A stretch of DNA of 64,000 nucleotides from Symsagittifera roscoffensis (taxonomy: Eukaryota > Xenacoelomorpha > Acoela > Convolutidae), in contig NC_087062.1 of the NCBI RefSeq assembly GCF_963678635.1, positions 48,099,283 through 48,163,282 of the forward strand, written 5' to 3'. The translations under genes and the position numbers were made by a program. Shown here piece by piece: positions 29,794 through 38,830 of the stretch (positions within the stretch are counted from its first letter, which is position 1; every line of letters starts with the position of its first letter). The notes under the pieces were generated by a model. That model was not told the DNA's origin and searched no databases. It worked only from the letters and a program-made list of their open reading frames with translations.

Positions 29794-29980
29794 ACTACCC
29801 AATGAGATTCAAAAAATAATAAGAGAAGATTCTGTGAAGAAAATTGTGTATCATGCCAAAACTGATCATGTCCCAGCCAATTATGTTTTGGAAATGCACT
29901 ATGATTTTGATGATGATAATAAACCGAGTGTCTATACAGGTTATACACGATATGAAATTTATTACTGTTCAGATGCTTAA
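29774..29980 (+). CDS. Small acidic Maverick protein (fragment copy)
   Basis: 68 codons starting MDLTSSELP, overlapping the PC4-like stop by 20 bases. It has an acidic middle (YDFDDDN) and a Tyr-rich end. It is not recognised; conservation of the frame in all three copies supports it as a gene. Confidence 0.5.
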   Translation: MDLTSSELPNEIQKIIREDSVKKIVYHAKTDHVPANYVLEMHYDFDDDNKPSVYTGYTRYEIYYCSDA

Positions 29981-30056
29981 TTAATTTTTTTTATATATGA
30001 TATATATTTTTCATTCTGCAAGTTCGAGAGTGAGGGAAAGCGGTAGGGAAATTGAA

Positions 30057-30335
30057 ATGAATGACACAGTAGTTGACGAGACTGATGGAACTATAGTTAC
30101 CGATTTTGTGTATGACGAAAATCATATGGAGAAAAAATCATGGAAATTTTGCAATAACGTGAATGTACCACGGTCTGAAGTAGTTTTCATGTCACAAATG
30201 GTGTTAATTCTGATTTTATTGGCTTTTTGTATTTTTAAACTTTCATTAACGCAGTTAACTTGTGAAGAAACCTCAGTTTGGTTTTCAATTTTATCGGGTT
30301 TAGTTGGTTATGTATTACCAAATCCAAGAATATGA
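30057..30335 (+). CDS. Small membrane protein of Maverick (fragment copy)
   Basis: 92 codons from an ATG at 30057. The N-terminus is acidic, followed by a strong hydrophobic helix (MVLILILLAFCIFKLSL) and a second, weaker one (VWFSILSGLVGYVLP). The stop overlaps the ATPase ATG (ATGA). Small transmembrane proteins are common beside Polinton ATPase genes; the role is unknown. Confidence 0.6.
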   Translation: MNDTVVDETDGTIVTDFVYDENHMEKKSWKFCNNVNVPRSEVVFMSQMVLILILLAFCIFKLSLTQLTCEETSVWFSILSGLVGYVLPNPRI

Positions 30336-31054
30336 ATAAAGTTATTGATACATCTACGAGACTTTTTTTAGCCATCGTGGGCCCCTCGGGTTCTGGAAAA
30401 ACAGAGCTGATATTCAAATTGTTGAAAGGAAAAACATTTTATCCCAAATTTCAAAGAGCCTTATACTTTTACAAAGAGATTCATCCTCTTTATAGTGAAA
30501 AATCCAATACCCACAGCATTGATCTAACTTTCATAAAATTCAATGGCTTTGACAGTTTGCGAAACCTTGAAAACATTCTTCTAGTTTTTGATGATTCATG
30601 CGAAGAAATCTATAACGATAAAGACTTTGTCAAACTTGCAACAGCAGGAAGACACCGAGGACTAGATGTAATATATGTTAAACATAATTTGTTCCAACAA
30701 AGCAGATGGTCTCGAACAATTGATTTAAACACATCACACATCATTCTGTTCAAATCACCTCGTGATATTCAGCAACTTGATCATCTTGGAAGACAATTGA
30801 ACAACACTAAATTTTTGAGACACTGTTATCAGCTCGCTACAAAAGACACATACGGTCATCTTTTAATCGACTTGGATCCGCGTACATCCGATTGTTTGAG
30901 ATATTGTTCAAACATTACACCACCTGGTCCCTCAATTTTTTACTTACCAATAAATCAGGCAGAGGTTACACCTCTCACAAATGAACGCGAAAAAATTATC
31001 TATTCTGCAGCACATGGTACAATTGAATCCCAGCCAGCTCCGAAGCTTCATTAG
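30332..31054 (+). CDS. FtsK/HerA-type genome-packaging ATPase (fragment copy)
   Basis: 240 codons, intact. Walker A GPSGSGKT is at residues 17-24, Walker B ILLVFDD near 82-88, and a sensor-like RHRGLDVIYVKHN follows. It powers DNA entry into the capsid in PRD1/adeno-like viruses and Polintons. The ATG is set by the overlap with the membrane-protein stop. Unlike the copy at 45195 it has no frameshift. Confidence 0.9.
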   Translation: MNKVIDTSTRLFLAIVGPSGSGKTELIFKLLKGKTFYPKFQRALYFYKEIHPLYSEKSNTHSIDLTFIKFNGFDSLRNLENILLVFDDSCEEIYNDKDFVKLATAGRHRGLDVIYVKHNLFQQSRWSRTIDLNTSHIILFKSPRDIQQLDHLGRQLNNTKFLRHCYQLATKDTYGHLLIDLDPRTSDCLRYCSNITPPGPSIFYLPINQAEVTPLTNEREKIIYSAAHGTIESQPAPKLH

Positions 31055-31289
31055 AAAAACAACAAATCCTCAAGTTATTTCAGTTATATGTGAATGTTTG
31101 CTCAATGTAGTCAATGGCAATGTATCTGTTAATATTCCAAACATTGAAAATTTCGAAAAGGCATACAAACTTTTAATCAGCCGAAAAACAAAACTTGAAC
31201 GAAAACGAGCAATTATTCTAACGAAACAAGGTTTCAACTTGATCAGACTGATACTTTACTTCTGCAACAGATACTTACCATCAGCATAA
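31014..31289 (+). CDS. Small basic Maverick protein (fragment copy)
   Basis: 91 codons from MVQLNPSQL; an upstream ATG at 30981 is possible but overlaps the ATPase more. Helical, Lys/Arg-rich C-terminal half (RKTKLERKRAIILTK). Similar small basic proteins sit between ATPase and capsid genes in other Polintons. Function unknown. Confidence 0.5.
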   Translation: MVQLNPSQLRSFIRKTTNPQVISVICECLLNVVNGNVSVNIPNIENFEKAYKLLISRKTKLERKRAIILTKQGFNLIRLILYFCNRYLPSA

Positions 31290-31292
31290 AAC

Positions 31293-32126
31293 ATGGCAGC
31301 AGAAGAGTTTGGTTTAATTCCAAAACATACATATATCCGTGAGCAACCGCATGCATCACAAGTGCTGTTTAACAGTTCAATTAAACACAAAAAGCCCCAG
31401 TTATCTTACTTGAACCGCATGAGACCTCTAATACCCACGAAGCATAACTCAGTATCGACTGAAACTCTTCCACTACCCCTTCCCCCAACACCTCCCTCAA
31501 CGCCTATTGTTGACCCTGGGGAACAATCAACAGGACTTCTTACAGAAGATGAGACTAATCAATATCAGGAAGGTGGGGAGGAAGAGGAGAAGCGGATTGT
31601 GGATGAGAAGGAGCGAAAGGATAATAATATAAACTATGAACGCATTCTATTACAATTGCAAATAATGGAGGATAAAAAATTCACGAGAGCTAAAAATATC
31701 CTGGAGGTTATCAAAAGCTCAACTCGAGTCTCAATAAACGCCATGGATGAAACAATTTATGTTGACAATGTACCAACCGGTCTCAAAGCAGCATCATTTT
31801 TGTATGATATACAACAGCAAACTAAAATACTACACAACCCTGCTTACATAATGATTTTATCCGCTCTCGAACTTACCGAAGAGTCTGTTATTAACAAGTA
31901 TGCCAAACACGCGGTTCAGTCAAAGATTAAAGAACAGGCCCAACGAAAAACCAAAAGTCCAACCAAATCTCCGTCAACCTCGGGCAAAACAAAAACCCTC
32001 GACAGTAGTAAGCCATCATCAAGTTCAAAAAGTCGAAAAGAGAAAAGGTTGAGGAATATTCTGTTTAGTTTCATTTCCGAAACTCAGTCGCCCCGATTGC
32101 AAACGTTGAAATGGGAACTTTTTTGA
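31293..32126 (+). pseudogene. IPKHTY-motif Maverick gene, 3' end replaced by host DNA
   Basis: The first 246 codons match the intact 302-codon versions at 38831 and 46157. At 32031 the sequence switches to the host duplication unit, and the frame runs on through 31 foreign codons. It is therefore a broken fusion. Confidence 0.85.
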
Positions 32127-32665
32127 TTGTTTTCATTTTTTGGCTTGTTTATTCATATCAAACTTGTTTTCATTTTTTTGCTTGTTTAATCATATCAAAC
32201 TTAACAATATGAGCTATTTGATTGTGCGCCTCCAAAGTGAAGCTGTTAAAACATGACCAATTTTCCCCTGAGACGGACTCTACTAGTAATCTGGATCATA
32301 ATAGAAATACTTAGTTTGATTCGTAAACTTAGTCTATTATTCTATTTTACTCTATAATTGCAAATTTGTTTTGATAGAAACAGTTAATTAAAACTTATTG
32401 ATATTCGCCCTATACTTATTAGCTGATCCTATTGGTGTCATTCCGAGAACGGCGGCTAATGGTCACCAAACTGATAGCCGGTCAAGTCTTTTGATCATAG
32501 TAAACTATTAATCAAATTTGATCAATTTCAGACTTTACATTTTGTCCTGTTCACGCTGGTGTGATAACATTGCAATGATTTGGCCATTTTACACGGTTAG
32601 TTGCAAACTGAAAAATAGCGAGCGAACGAAGGAGACTTGCAATTAGTTACGGCAACCTGTGGCAA

Positions 32666-32905
32666 ATGGATACGTTTTACGTAGCCCTGTACCCCTACAG
32701 CTACTGTCCACAAGAGGGGAATGAAGTATCTTTCGAGAGTGGGGATGTGTTTCTGCTGAAGGACAATTCAAATGCTGAGTGGTCGCTAGTCTCACCAGTG
32801 ACAAATGAACAGAATGAGTTCTATGTTCCAGCTAACTACATTCAACCTATGGCCTCATACAATGGTACACTACTTGATTTTGCTTCTTACTCGATTTTTT
32901 TCTAG
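32666..32905 (+). CDS. SH3-domain exon (copy 2)
   Basis: Identical in protein sequence to the exon at 26527-26766. The absence of any amino-acid change fits a recent duplication. Confidence 0.7.
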   Translation: MDTFYVALYPYSYCPQEGNEVSFESGDVFLLKDNSNAEWSLVSPVTNEQNEFYVPANYIQPMASYNGTLLDFASYSIFF

Positions 32906-34700
32906 ATTTCTTATGTGTTCAGATGAAAACATTTAATTGAAGTAATAGTGATACACGTTTTTACCATCTGATTTTGCTTCATCTTAAAATGTCTCAACAA
33001 ATATGCTGCTACCAAACCTCATTAGATGTTTTCCGAAACCCCTCTATATAATTAAATATAACATATCTATACAAAATTTAAACTTGCAAAAGCGAAGTTC
33101 TTCCAACTTTACACAAGCAAAGCGTAGTGTATTTAGTTGGGAAAAAAATTTTCCAACTAAAGTCGCAAATAAAAGTGCTCTTATGGTGGCACTTTTGGTA
33201 GATTTCAATTTAATCATTTTTACTCTTAATTAAGCATAGGCAATATAATAGCATATGTTGCTGCTTTTTTGGCTAGTGTTAGGTCCTGTTTGAAAAAAAA
33301 CAGGGTATATAAAAATTTATGGGATTCGTTGTTTTTTGTTGTTTTTTTTGCGACGCTTTGAAAAATGTTCGCTCTTTCCACTGAAATTTAAATTTTTCTG
33401 AAAAATGACTATACTGATTTTCAAAAAAATGGTACCAATAGAAAAATCGGTTGCTATTCTATGTGCATGTATATTTCGCTAGTCTTTTTTCATATTAACG
33501 AAAGTTCTACGGCCTTCGAAAGTTTCAGTAGGGGAGTTTTTGACCTAATTGATTTTTAATGTTTTCATTTTCTCAAATACTAAAAGCTTCAATCAAAGTT
33601 TCAAATAGATGAAACTTTCAATCAAAAGAACATATCATGGGAATCTTCCCTGCTCAAGCGGCTGTACCCTAAATTTGGTAGAAAAAAGTTTTGGCCTCAA
33701 ACATCCCATTTTTCGACATTTGGATATTTTTTTCGGATTTTCTCAAAATACCCTGCAAAGTTGGAGATTAAGGGCTTAACCGAAAGCAAAAGAAAACGGT
33801 TTTGCTACTCCTCTGTGCAAGAGTCTATGCCTTACTTTCTGAAAAATGTATGGCTTTGGAAATGGTCCGATTTTGAAATGTTGCCAGTTTTTTTTGGAAA
33901 CTTTTTTTTCCAAAAACTAACCTGACATATCTGAGGTTGATACTTAAACAAATTAACATGGTGCGTTGATTTTGCCTGCGTTATCTCCTACACCTTAGTT
34001 ATTTGTAGAAAATCCGATCTGGACTTCCAATCCGTTTCATGAAATTTTCACCATTTTTAGAAATTTCATCACTCTCGTCAAAAACTACTAGCTAAATTTG
34101 ATAATAGGTGTTCAGTCTAAAATTGATTTTTTCTCTGCATAAGACTGAACATATAAGACTAAAATTGATTTTTTTTCTATCAGTGTTGATTTTTTCTCTG
34201 CATAAGAGACTTTGCCGAGAATTTTTTTGCAATTTTTGAAATTACCTATTTCCATATCAGTACAAAATGATGAAAAATATTAAAACAGGTGCATCCAGCC
34301 GGGCCATTAGTTTACTTCCAAGCAACCGTGGCGCAGATACCAGGACGTGAGAATCCAAATCAACCGGTCGGAGATTCACATCTGGAACATTGAAATAGTT
34401 TTTTTTTCGGTCGAATTTTTGCTACATAGCATTGGCAATTTGATAGAAACTGTAGCTGATTTATTGGTCAGTAGTGTTAGTAAAATTACATTGTGGAGCA
34501 GATATGAGAACGTGATACTCCTAATCTCAGCAAAAAAAAACTTTTCTCAAGTGGTATTTTTAGTCTTTTCCTTTTGCCTTGTTTCACTTTGTTTTGCCTG
34601 TTTAGAGCTCTTTTTTGCATTTCCGCGCTTTTGCTTGCGAAGCGCAGCTTCGCCTGTGTCAAACATTTTTGCCCATAAGGAACTTTGTTTTGTACTTAAC
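32906..34700. other. AT-rich non-coding part of duplication copy 2
   Basis: Mirrors 26767-28562. No gene was seen; short open frames here are not supported by composition. Confidence 0.4.
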
Positions 34701-34747
34701 TAAAAAGTGCATGCATTGAGTCGACGCATGGCTAGGCTCTCTTGGGA

Positions 34748-34822
34748 GATCGGCCTTTACCGAGTGGGTAAGACGTACAGAGTTTAATATGAAGGTCGTG
34801 GGTTCAAATCCCAATTCGGTCA
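34748..34822 (+). tRNA. tRNA-like sequence, degenerate (pseudo-tRNA or SINE head)
   Basis: A 75-base stretch has a near-complete acceptor stem (GATCGGC with TTCGGTC, 6 of 7 pairs including wobbles), a 4 bp D-stem (TTAC/GTAA), and a perfect B-box GGTTCAAATCC in the T-arm. The anticodon stem pairs poorly, so it is unlikely to be a working tRNA. It could be a tRNA pseudogene or the pol III promoter of a SINE. Confidence 0.45.
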
Positions 34823-35161
34823 TAGTTGAAGGGGTCCAACTGTCATCCGCATTTTCAAGGTGGGGCAGGCTACTGAAATAGCTAGGAGGAAGTAGGGTAG
34901 GGCAAGTAGTAATATAAAGACTCTCATAAAAAAACTTTGTTGTTTATCAAAGTGCTTTAGCGTCAAATCTATTTGACATGCTAGAATTTTTACTGGAAAT
35001 AGTTAATCAACTGATCTTCAAATAGAAGTCAAATTTTTTGAGTAATAAATTTTCATTAACTTTTCAACTTCATTAAAAAGTTTTGAAAAGAAACGGAGAA
35101 AAAGAATTTGAAGGCGTTTGAATTTAACGTGAGTTGATTCTCTCAAAAATGATAAGGCGAC
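34823..35161. other. Host flank left of the Maverick
   Basis: No gene was seen. The last six bases (35156-35161, GGCGAC) are the left target-site duplication. Confidence 0.6.
35156..35161. other. Target-site duplication, left
   Basis: GGCGAC immediately before the left terminal repeat is repeated at 60728-60733 immediately after the right one. Six bases is the size Polinton integrases produce. Confidence 0.9.
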
Positions 35162-35408
35162 AGTAGTATTGTAATCCGCCGTGTGTCCTTAGGGGGGGGG
35201 GGTCTTTTCGACGGTAGGGGTCTTTGGGGTCCTACCAAAAGTAGGGTCCAAAAGGACCCATCTTTTTTAAAGACCCCAAAGTACCCTGCCCGAAATAAAA
35301 AGACCCCTCTCTAAGGACACCCGACAGACAAAATACTTTGGTATTTATTTTCGCGCGGTGGTTAAATTTAATCCCTTCCAAACTTTCCCACTGTTCAACT
35401 AAATAAGT
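35162..35408 (+). repeat. Left terminal inverted repeat
   Basis: About 247 bp, matching 60488-60727 in reverse complement with small indels. It contains a branched hairpin (35183-35320): outer stem GTGTCCTTAG/CTAAGGACAC, then GGGGTCTTTT/AAAAGACCCC, then GGGGTCTTT/AAAGACCCC. Two small arms lie at the tip (CTAC/GTAG and GGTCC/GGACC). Confidence 0.9.
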
Positions 35409-35588
35409 TTGAGACCCCATTAAAAAACTGACCTGCTTGAGAAGGAGGAAGGACGTGACAAATAATAAGAGGGTAAGAAGGTAAAGAGGACTTGATAAAT
35501 AATAGATAAAGTAACATATAAAAAAAAGAAAAAATAAAATAAAAACGGAATGTTAACAAGAGTACGGATAGGAGAGCAGAGGAAGGGT

Positions 35589-36052
35589 TTACGGCCACAT
35601 CCGCATGTCGTCTTCGGGATCCGACCAAGGGACATGAAGAATACTGACTAGACGCTCCATTTGAAATTTGAAGCGCCACTCAGTACTCTCGAATCCCGCA
35701 CCCAGAGACTCGCACAGCCAGAAATTTTCCATGCTCCCCACATCAACACACACATATTCAAATATGCCCTCCTTTTTCTCAAATGCAACCTCAATGTAAT
35801 GCAGCTTAAAATTCGCTGCAGTGGTGGCCGGGGTAAACTCTACGGTCACACCAAAGATATTTTTGCCTTCGTGAGTTCCAGGTCCCACATAAGGCAAATC
35901 AATGGGTGACTCGTGGAGACCACCAAGGGGAATGTCCATCTAAACACATGAAAATAGGTTGAAATCATTAGTTAGAAATAGGAGTGAGTAAGTGGTATCT
36001 AGAAGGTTACTTTCATTTCCACTGGCTTGAAATTCAGCAGGTCGGAGAAGTG
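35589..36052 (-). CDS. Spliced minus-strand gene beside the left terminus (copy 1)
   Basis: The main exon (35939-35589) encodes 116 residues ending in DPEDDMRMWP. A 71 bp intron (36010-35940, GT...TTTAG) separates it in frame from a 14-codon exon (36052-36011), itself preceded by TTTTTCCAG. A further 45 bp intron (36097-36053) is possible. The true 5' end is not clear, because the upstream frame soon meets a stop. The protein is acidic and beta-rich with no family I recognise. Its direction and splicing differ from its Maverick neighbours, so it may be acquired cargo. Confidence 0.5.
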
Positions 36053-36107
36053 CTGGAAAAATTTTAAAAAAATGAAAATCTAAAAACGTAGAGTTACTTC
36101 AAAAGAC

Positions 36108-36509
36108 TTGGAAATTATTCATGAAATTTTTATTACTTTGAAAAAAACCTATCCGGAAAACACCAACCGTCGAATTTATTTCCTAGCTGCATGTTCACTG
36201 TTCTTCTTCTCAACTACTAATGATATAAATTACGATGTTGCTATCAAGTTGAGACCCTATGGGGGTCTGATCGGTATAGACAATTCTTCTTTGGATAAAT
36301 ATTTAAATGATTCGAAAATTTTACGAATGCATGCTATTTTACACGATGCCGCCGGTTTTGTCCGCGAAGTTTATAACACTGGTCCCACATACTGCTATGT
36401 TTTACCATGGAAATGCAACAGTAGTTTGATTGGTCACTTGAGTGGAATTACGTTTTGTTTGTATATCAAACTGAAAAAACCGAAACTCTACCATTTATTA
36501 GAATGCTGA
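36108..36509 (+). CDS. Maverick conserved hypothetical protein (left copy 1)
   Basis: Same 133-codon frame as 28570-28971 with one change (Asn to Ile near residue 23). There is again no ATG; the frame opens at a TTG, so an unseen 5' exon or a non-canonical start is needed. Confidence 0.6.
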   Translation: MEIIHEIFITLKKTYPENTNRRIYFLAACSLFFFSTTNDINYDVAIKLRPYGGLIGIDNSSLDKYLNDSKILRMHAILHDAAGFVREVYNTGPTYCYVLPWKCNSSLIGHLSGITFCLYIKLKKPKLYHLLEC

Positions 36510-37075
36510 AGGAAAAATCAGTTGTGGTGGATTTTGAGGGATTTCGACACCAGAAAAACACATTTATAGTAAAAGAATTAGCTATAACAACTTCCGACTA
36601 CAGTGATTCCCTAGTTTTTCTACCTCCAGTTAATTTCAATTCCCTTCCAAAATCTGAACAAAAAGCCTACAACTGGCTGACAAATTATTTGCACGGACTT
36701 CATTGGGATAGCGGTGATTATTTATACCTGAATTTGAACCAAATCATTCAAAGTTTTGTCTTAAGAAACCCCAATGCTGTATTCTACGCCAAAGGAAAAG
36801 AAAAAGCTGATTTTTTATCCAAATACTTAGACCGTAAAGTTGTGAATCTTGACGATTTGGGCTGTCCACGAGTCGAACAATTATATTTCAAGAATTTTGT
36901 GAATTGTAACAAACACCTACCGCACCATAACTCTAAAAATCATTGTGCATTAAAAAAGTCGAAAGCGTTCTTTGATTGGTTGAAAAATGAGTGTCAACAA
37001 CGAGCGTCAGGGGAAAGTGGAGACATACATATCTCCAAATTCAGTTCTTTGTGCTTGGATGACACCAGAAAGTAA
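36503..37075 (+). CDS. DEDD-like exonuclease (left copy 1)
   Basis: Full 190-codon version identical in translation to 28965-29537. The ATG overlaps the previous stop. D10 and E12 of VVDFEG are the candidate metal ligands. Confidence 0.6.
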   Translation: MLKEKSVVVDFEGFRHQKNTFIVKELAITTSDYSDSLVFLPPVNFNSLPKSEQKAYNWLTNYLHGLHWDSGDYLYLNLNQIIQSFVLRNPNAVFYAKGKEKADFLSKYLDRKVVNLDDLGCPRVEQLYFKNFVNCNKHLPHHNSKNHCALKKSKAFFDWLKNECQQRASGESGDIHISKFSSLCLDDTRK

Positions 37076-37331
37076 CATAAAGATTTCATTGACCAGGATT
37101 GAACGCATTGATTGTAGAGGCCAAGTAGTTCAACGAAAAGAACAAGTTACACTTTCTGAAGAAGAGTTGTGCACTTTGAGGAGGTTCTTCCCCGTGATTG
37201 ACCAATTCATCTACTTTCAACGATTCAAATACATCAGTAATGTTACCCAGCAAGCGCGGTCTTTGTCTTCCCAAGCTAGTCTTAGTGCCCAAACGTCAAC
37301 CAGGAGTTCAAATGGATCTAACCAGCAGTGA
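36987..37331 (+). CDS. PC4-like ssDNA-binding protein (left copy 1)
   Basis: Identical in translation to 29449-29793. It overlaps the exonuclease end by 89 bases in a different frame, a compact viral arrangement. Confidence 0.65.
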   Translation: MSVNNERQGKVETYISPNSVLCAWMTPESNIKISLTRIERIDCRGQVVQRKEQVTLSEEELCTLRRFFPVIDQFIYFQRFKYISNVTQQARSLSSQASLSAQTSTRSSNGSNQQ

Positions 37332-37518
37332 ACTACCCAATGAGATTCAAAAAATAATAAGAGAAGATTCTGTGAAGAAAATTGTGTATCATGCCAAAAC
37401 TGATCATGTCCCAGCCAATTATGTTTTGGAAATGCACTATGATTTTGATGATGATAATAAACCGAGTGTCTATACAGGTTATACACGATATGAAATTTAT
37501 TACTGTTCAGATGCTTAA
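37312..37518 (+). CDS. Small acidic protein (left copy 1)
   Basis: Identical to the 68-codon frame at 29774. Unknown function. Confidence 0.5.
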   Translation: MDLTSSELPNEIQKIIREDSVKKIVYHAKTDHVPANYVLEMHYDFDDDNKPSVYTGYTRYEIYYCSDA

Positions 37519-37594
37519 TTAATTTTTTTTATATATGATATATATTTTTCATTCTGCAAGTTCGAGAGTGAGGGAAAGCGGTAGGGAAATTGAA

Positions 37595-37873
37595 ATGAAT
37601 GACACAGTAGTTGACGAGACTGATGGAACTATAGTTACCGATTTTGTGTATGACGAAAATCATATGGAGAAAAAATCATGAAAATTTTGCAATAACGTGA
37701 ATGTACCACGGTCTGAAGTAGTTTTCATGTCACAAATGGTGTTAATTCTGATTTTATTGGCTTTTTGTATTTTTAAACTTTCATTAACGCAGTTAACTTG
37801 TGAAGAAACCTCAGTTTGGTTTTCAATTTTATCGGGTTTAGTTGGTTATGTATTACCAAATCCAAGAATATGA
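37595..37873 (+). pseudogene. Small membrane protein with nonsense mutation (left copy 1)
   Basis: The frame of the 92-codon membrane protein is interrupted by TGA at 37679-37681, where the other two copies have TGG (Trp). Both hydrophobic helices lie after the stop, so this copy should be dead. Confidence 0.8.
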
Positions 37874-38592
37874 ATAAAGTTATTGATACATCTACGAGAC
37901 TTTTTTTAGCCATCGTGGGCCCCTCGGGTTCTGGAAAAACAGAGCTGATATTCAAATTGTTGAAAGGAAAAACATTTTATCCCAAATTTCAAAGAGCCTT
38001 ATACTTTTACAAAGAGATTCATCCTCTTTATAGTGAAAAATCCAATACCCACAGCATTGATCTAACTTTCATAAAATTCAATGGCTTTGACAGTTTACGA
38101 AACCTTGAAAACATTCTTCTAGTTTTTGATGATTCATGCGAAGAAATCTATAACGATAAAGACTTTGTCAAACTTGCAACAGCAGGAAGACACCGAGGAC
38201 TAGATGTAATATATGTTAAACATAATTTGTTCCAACAAAGCAGATGGTCTCGAACAATTGATTTAAACACATCACACATCATTCTGTTCAAATCACCTCG
38301 TGATATTCAGCAACTTGATCATCTTGGAAGACAATTGAACAACACTAAATTTTTGAGACACTGTTATCAGCTCGCTACAAAAGACACATACGGTCATCTT
38401 TTAATCGACTTGGATCCGCGTACATCCGATTGTTTGAGATATTGTTCAAACATTACACCACCTGGTCCCTCAATTTTTTACTTACCAATAAATCAGGCAG
38501 AGGTTACACCTCTCACAAATGAACGCGAAAAAATTATCTATTCTGCAGCGCATGGTACAATTGAATCCCAGCCAGCTCCGAAGCTTCATTAG
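37870..38592 (+). CDS. Packaging ATPase (left copy 1)
   Basis: Intact 240-codon frame with the same Walker A and B motifs as at 30332. The start overlaps the membrane-protein stop. Confidence 0.9.
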   Translation: MNKVIDTSTRLFLAIVGPSGSGKTELIFKLLKGKTFYPKFQRALYFYKEIHPLYSEKSNTHSIDLTFIKFNGFDSLRNLENILLVFDDSCEEIYNDKDFVKLATAGRHRGLDVIYVKHNLFQQSRWSRTIDLNTSHIILFKSPRDIQQLDHLGRQLNNTKFLRHCYQLATKDTYGHLLIDLDPRTSDCLRYCSNITPPGPSIFYLPINQAEVTPLTNEREKIIYSAAHGTIESQPAPKLH

Positions 38593-38827
38593 AAAAACAA
38601 CAAATCCTCAAGTTATTTCAGTTATATGTGAATGTTTGCTCAATGTAGTCAATGGCAATGTATCTGTTAATATTCCAAACATTGAAAATTTCGAAAAGGC
38701 ATACAAACTTTTAATCAGCCGAAAAACAAAACTTGAACGAAAACGAGCAATTATTCTAACGAAACAAGGTTTCAACTTGATCAGACTGATACTTTACTTC
38801 TGCAACAGATACTTACCATCAGCATAA
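38552..38827 (+). CDS. Small basic protein (left copy 1)
   Basis: Same 91-codon frame as at 31014, overlapping the ATPase end. Unknown role. Confidence 0.5.
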   Translation: MVQLNPSQLRSFIRKTTNPQVISVICECLLNVVNGNVSVNIPNIENFEKAYKLLISRKTKLERKRAIILTKQGFNLIRLILYFCNRYLPSA

Positions 38828-38830
38828 AAC

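Larger units (their letters stand above)
28563..32030 (+). mobile_element. Maverick/Polinton internal fragment (3,468 bp), no termini
   Basis: This is co-linear with 36101-39568 at a constant offset of 7,538 with no indels and about 6 substitutions by eye. It carries seven intact-looking Maverick genes and the start of an eighth. It has no terminal repeat on either side and is embedded between two copies of host DNA, so it was captured by a rearrangement rather than transposed. Confidence 0.92.
32031..34707. repeat. Direct duplication unit, copy 2
   Basis: This is the second copy of 25892-28567 with an identical gene and non-coding layout. Beyond its right end (34708) the sequence is unique host DNA. 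Confidence 0.92.

Noticed and set aside
35395..35679. Minus-strand frames of 71-94 codons next to the terminal repeat (also 42719-43003)
   Set aside because: They run antisense through AT-rich sequence and into the terminal repeat, and overlap the better supported spliced frame.
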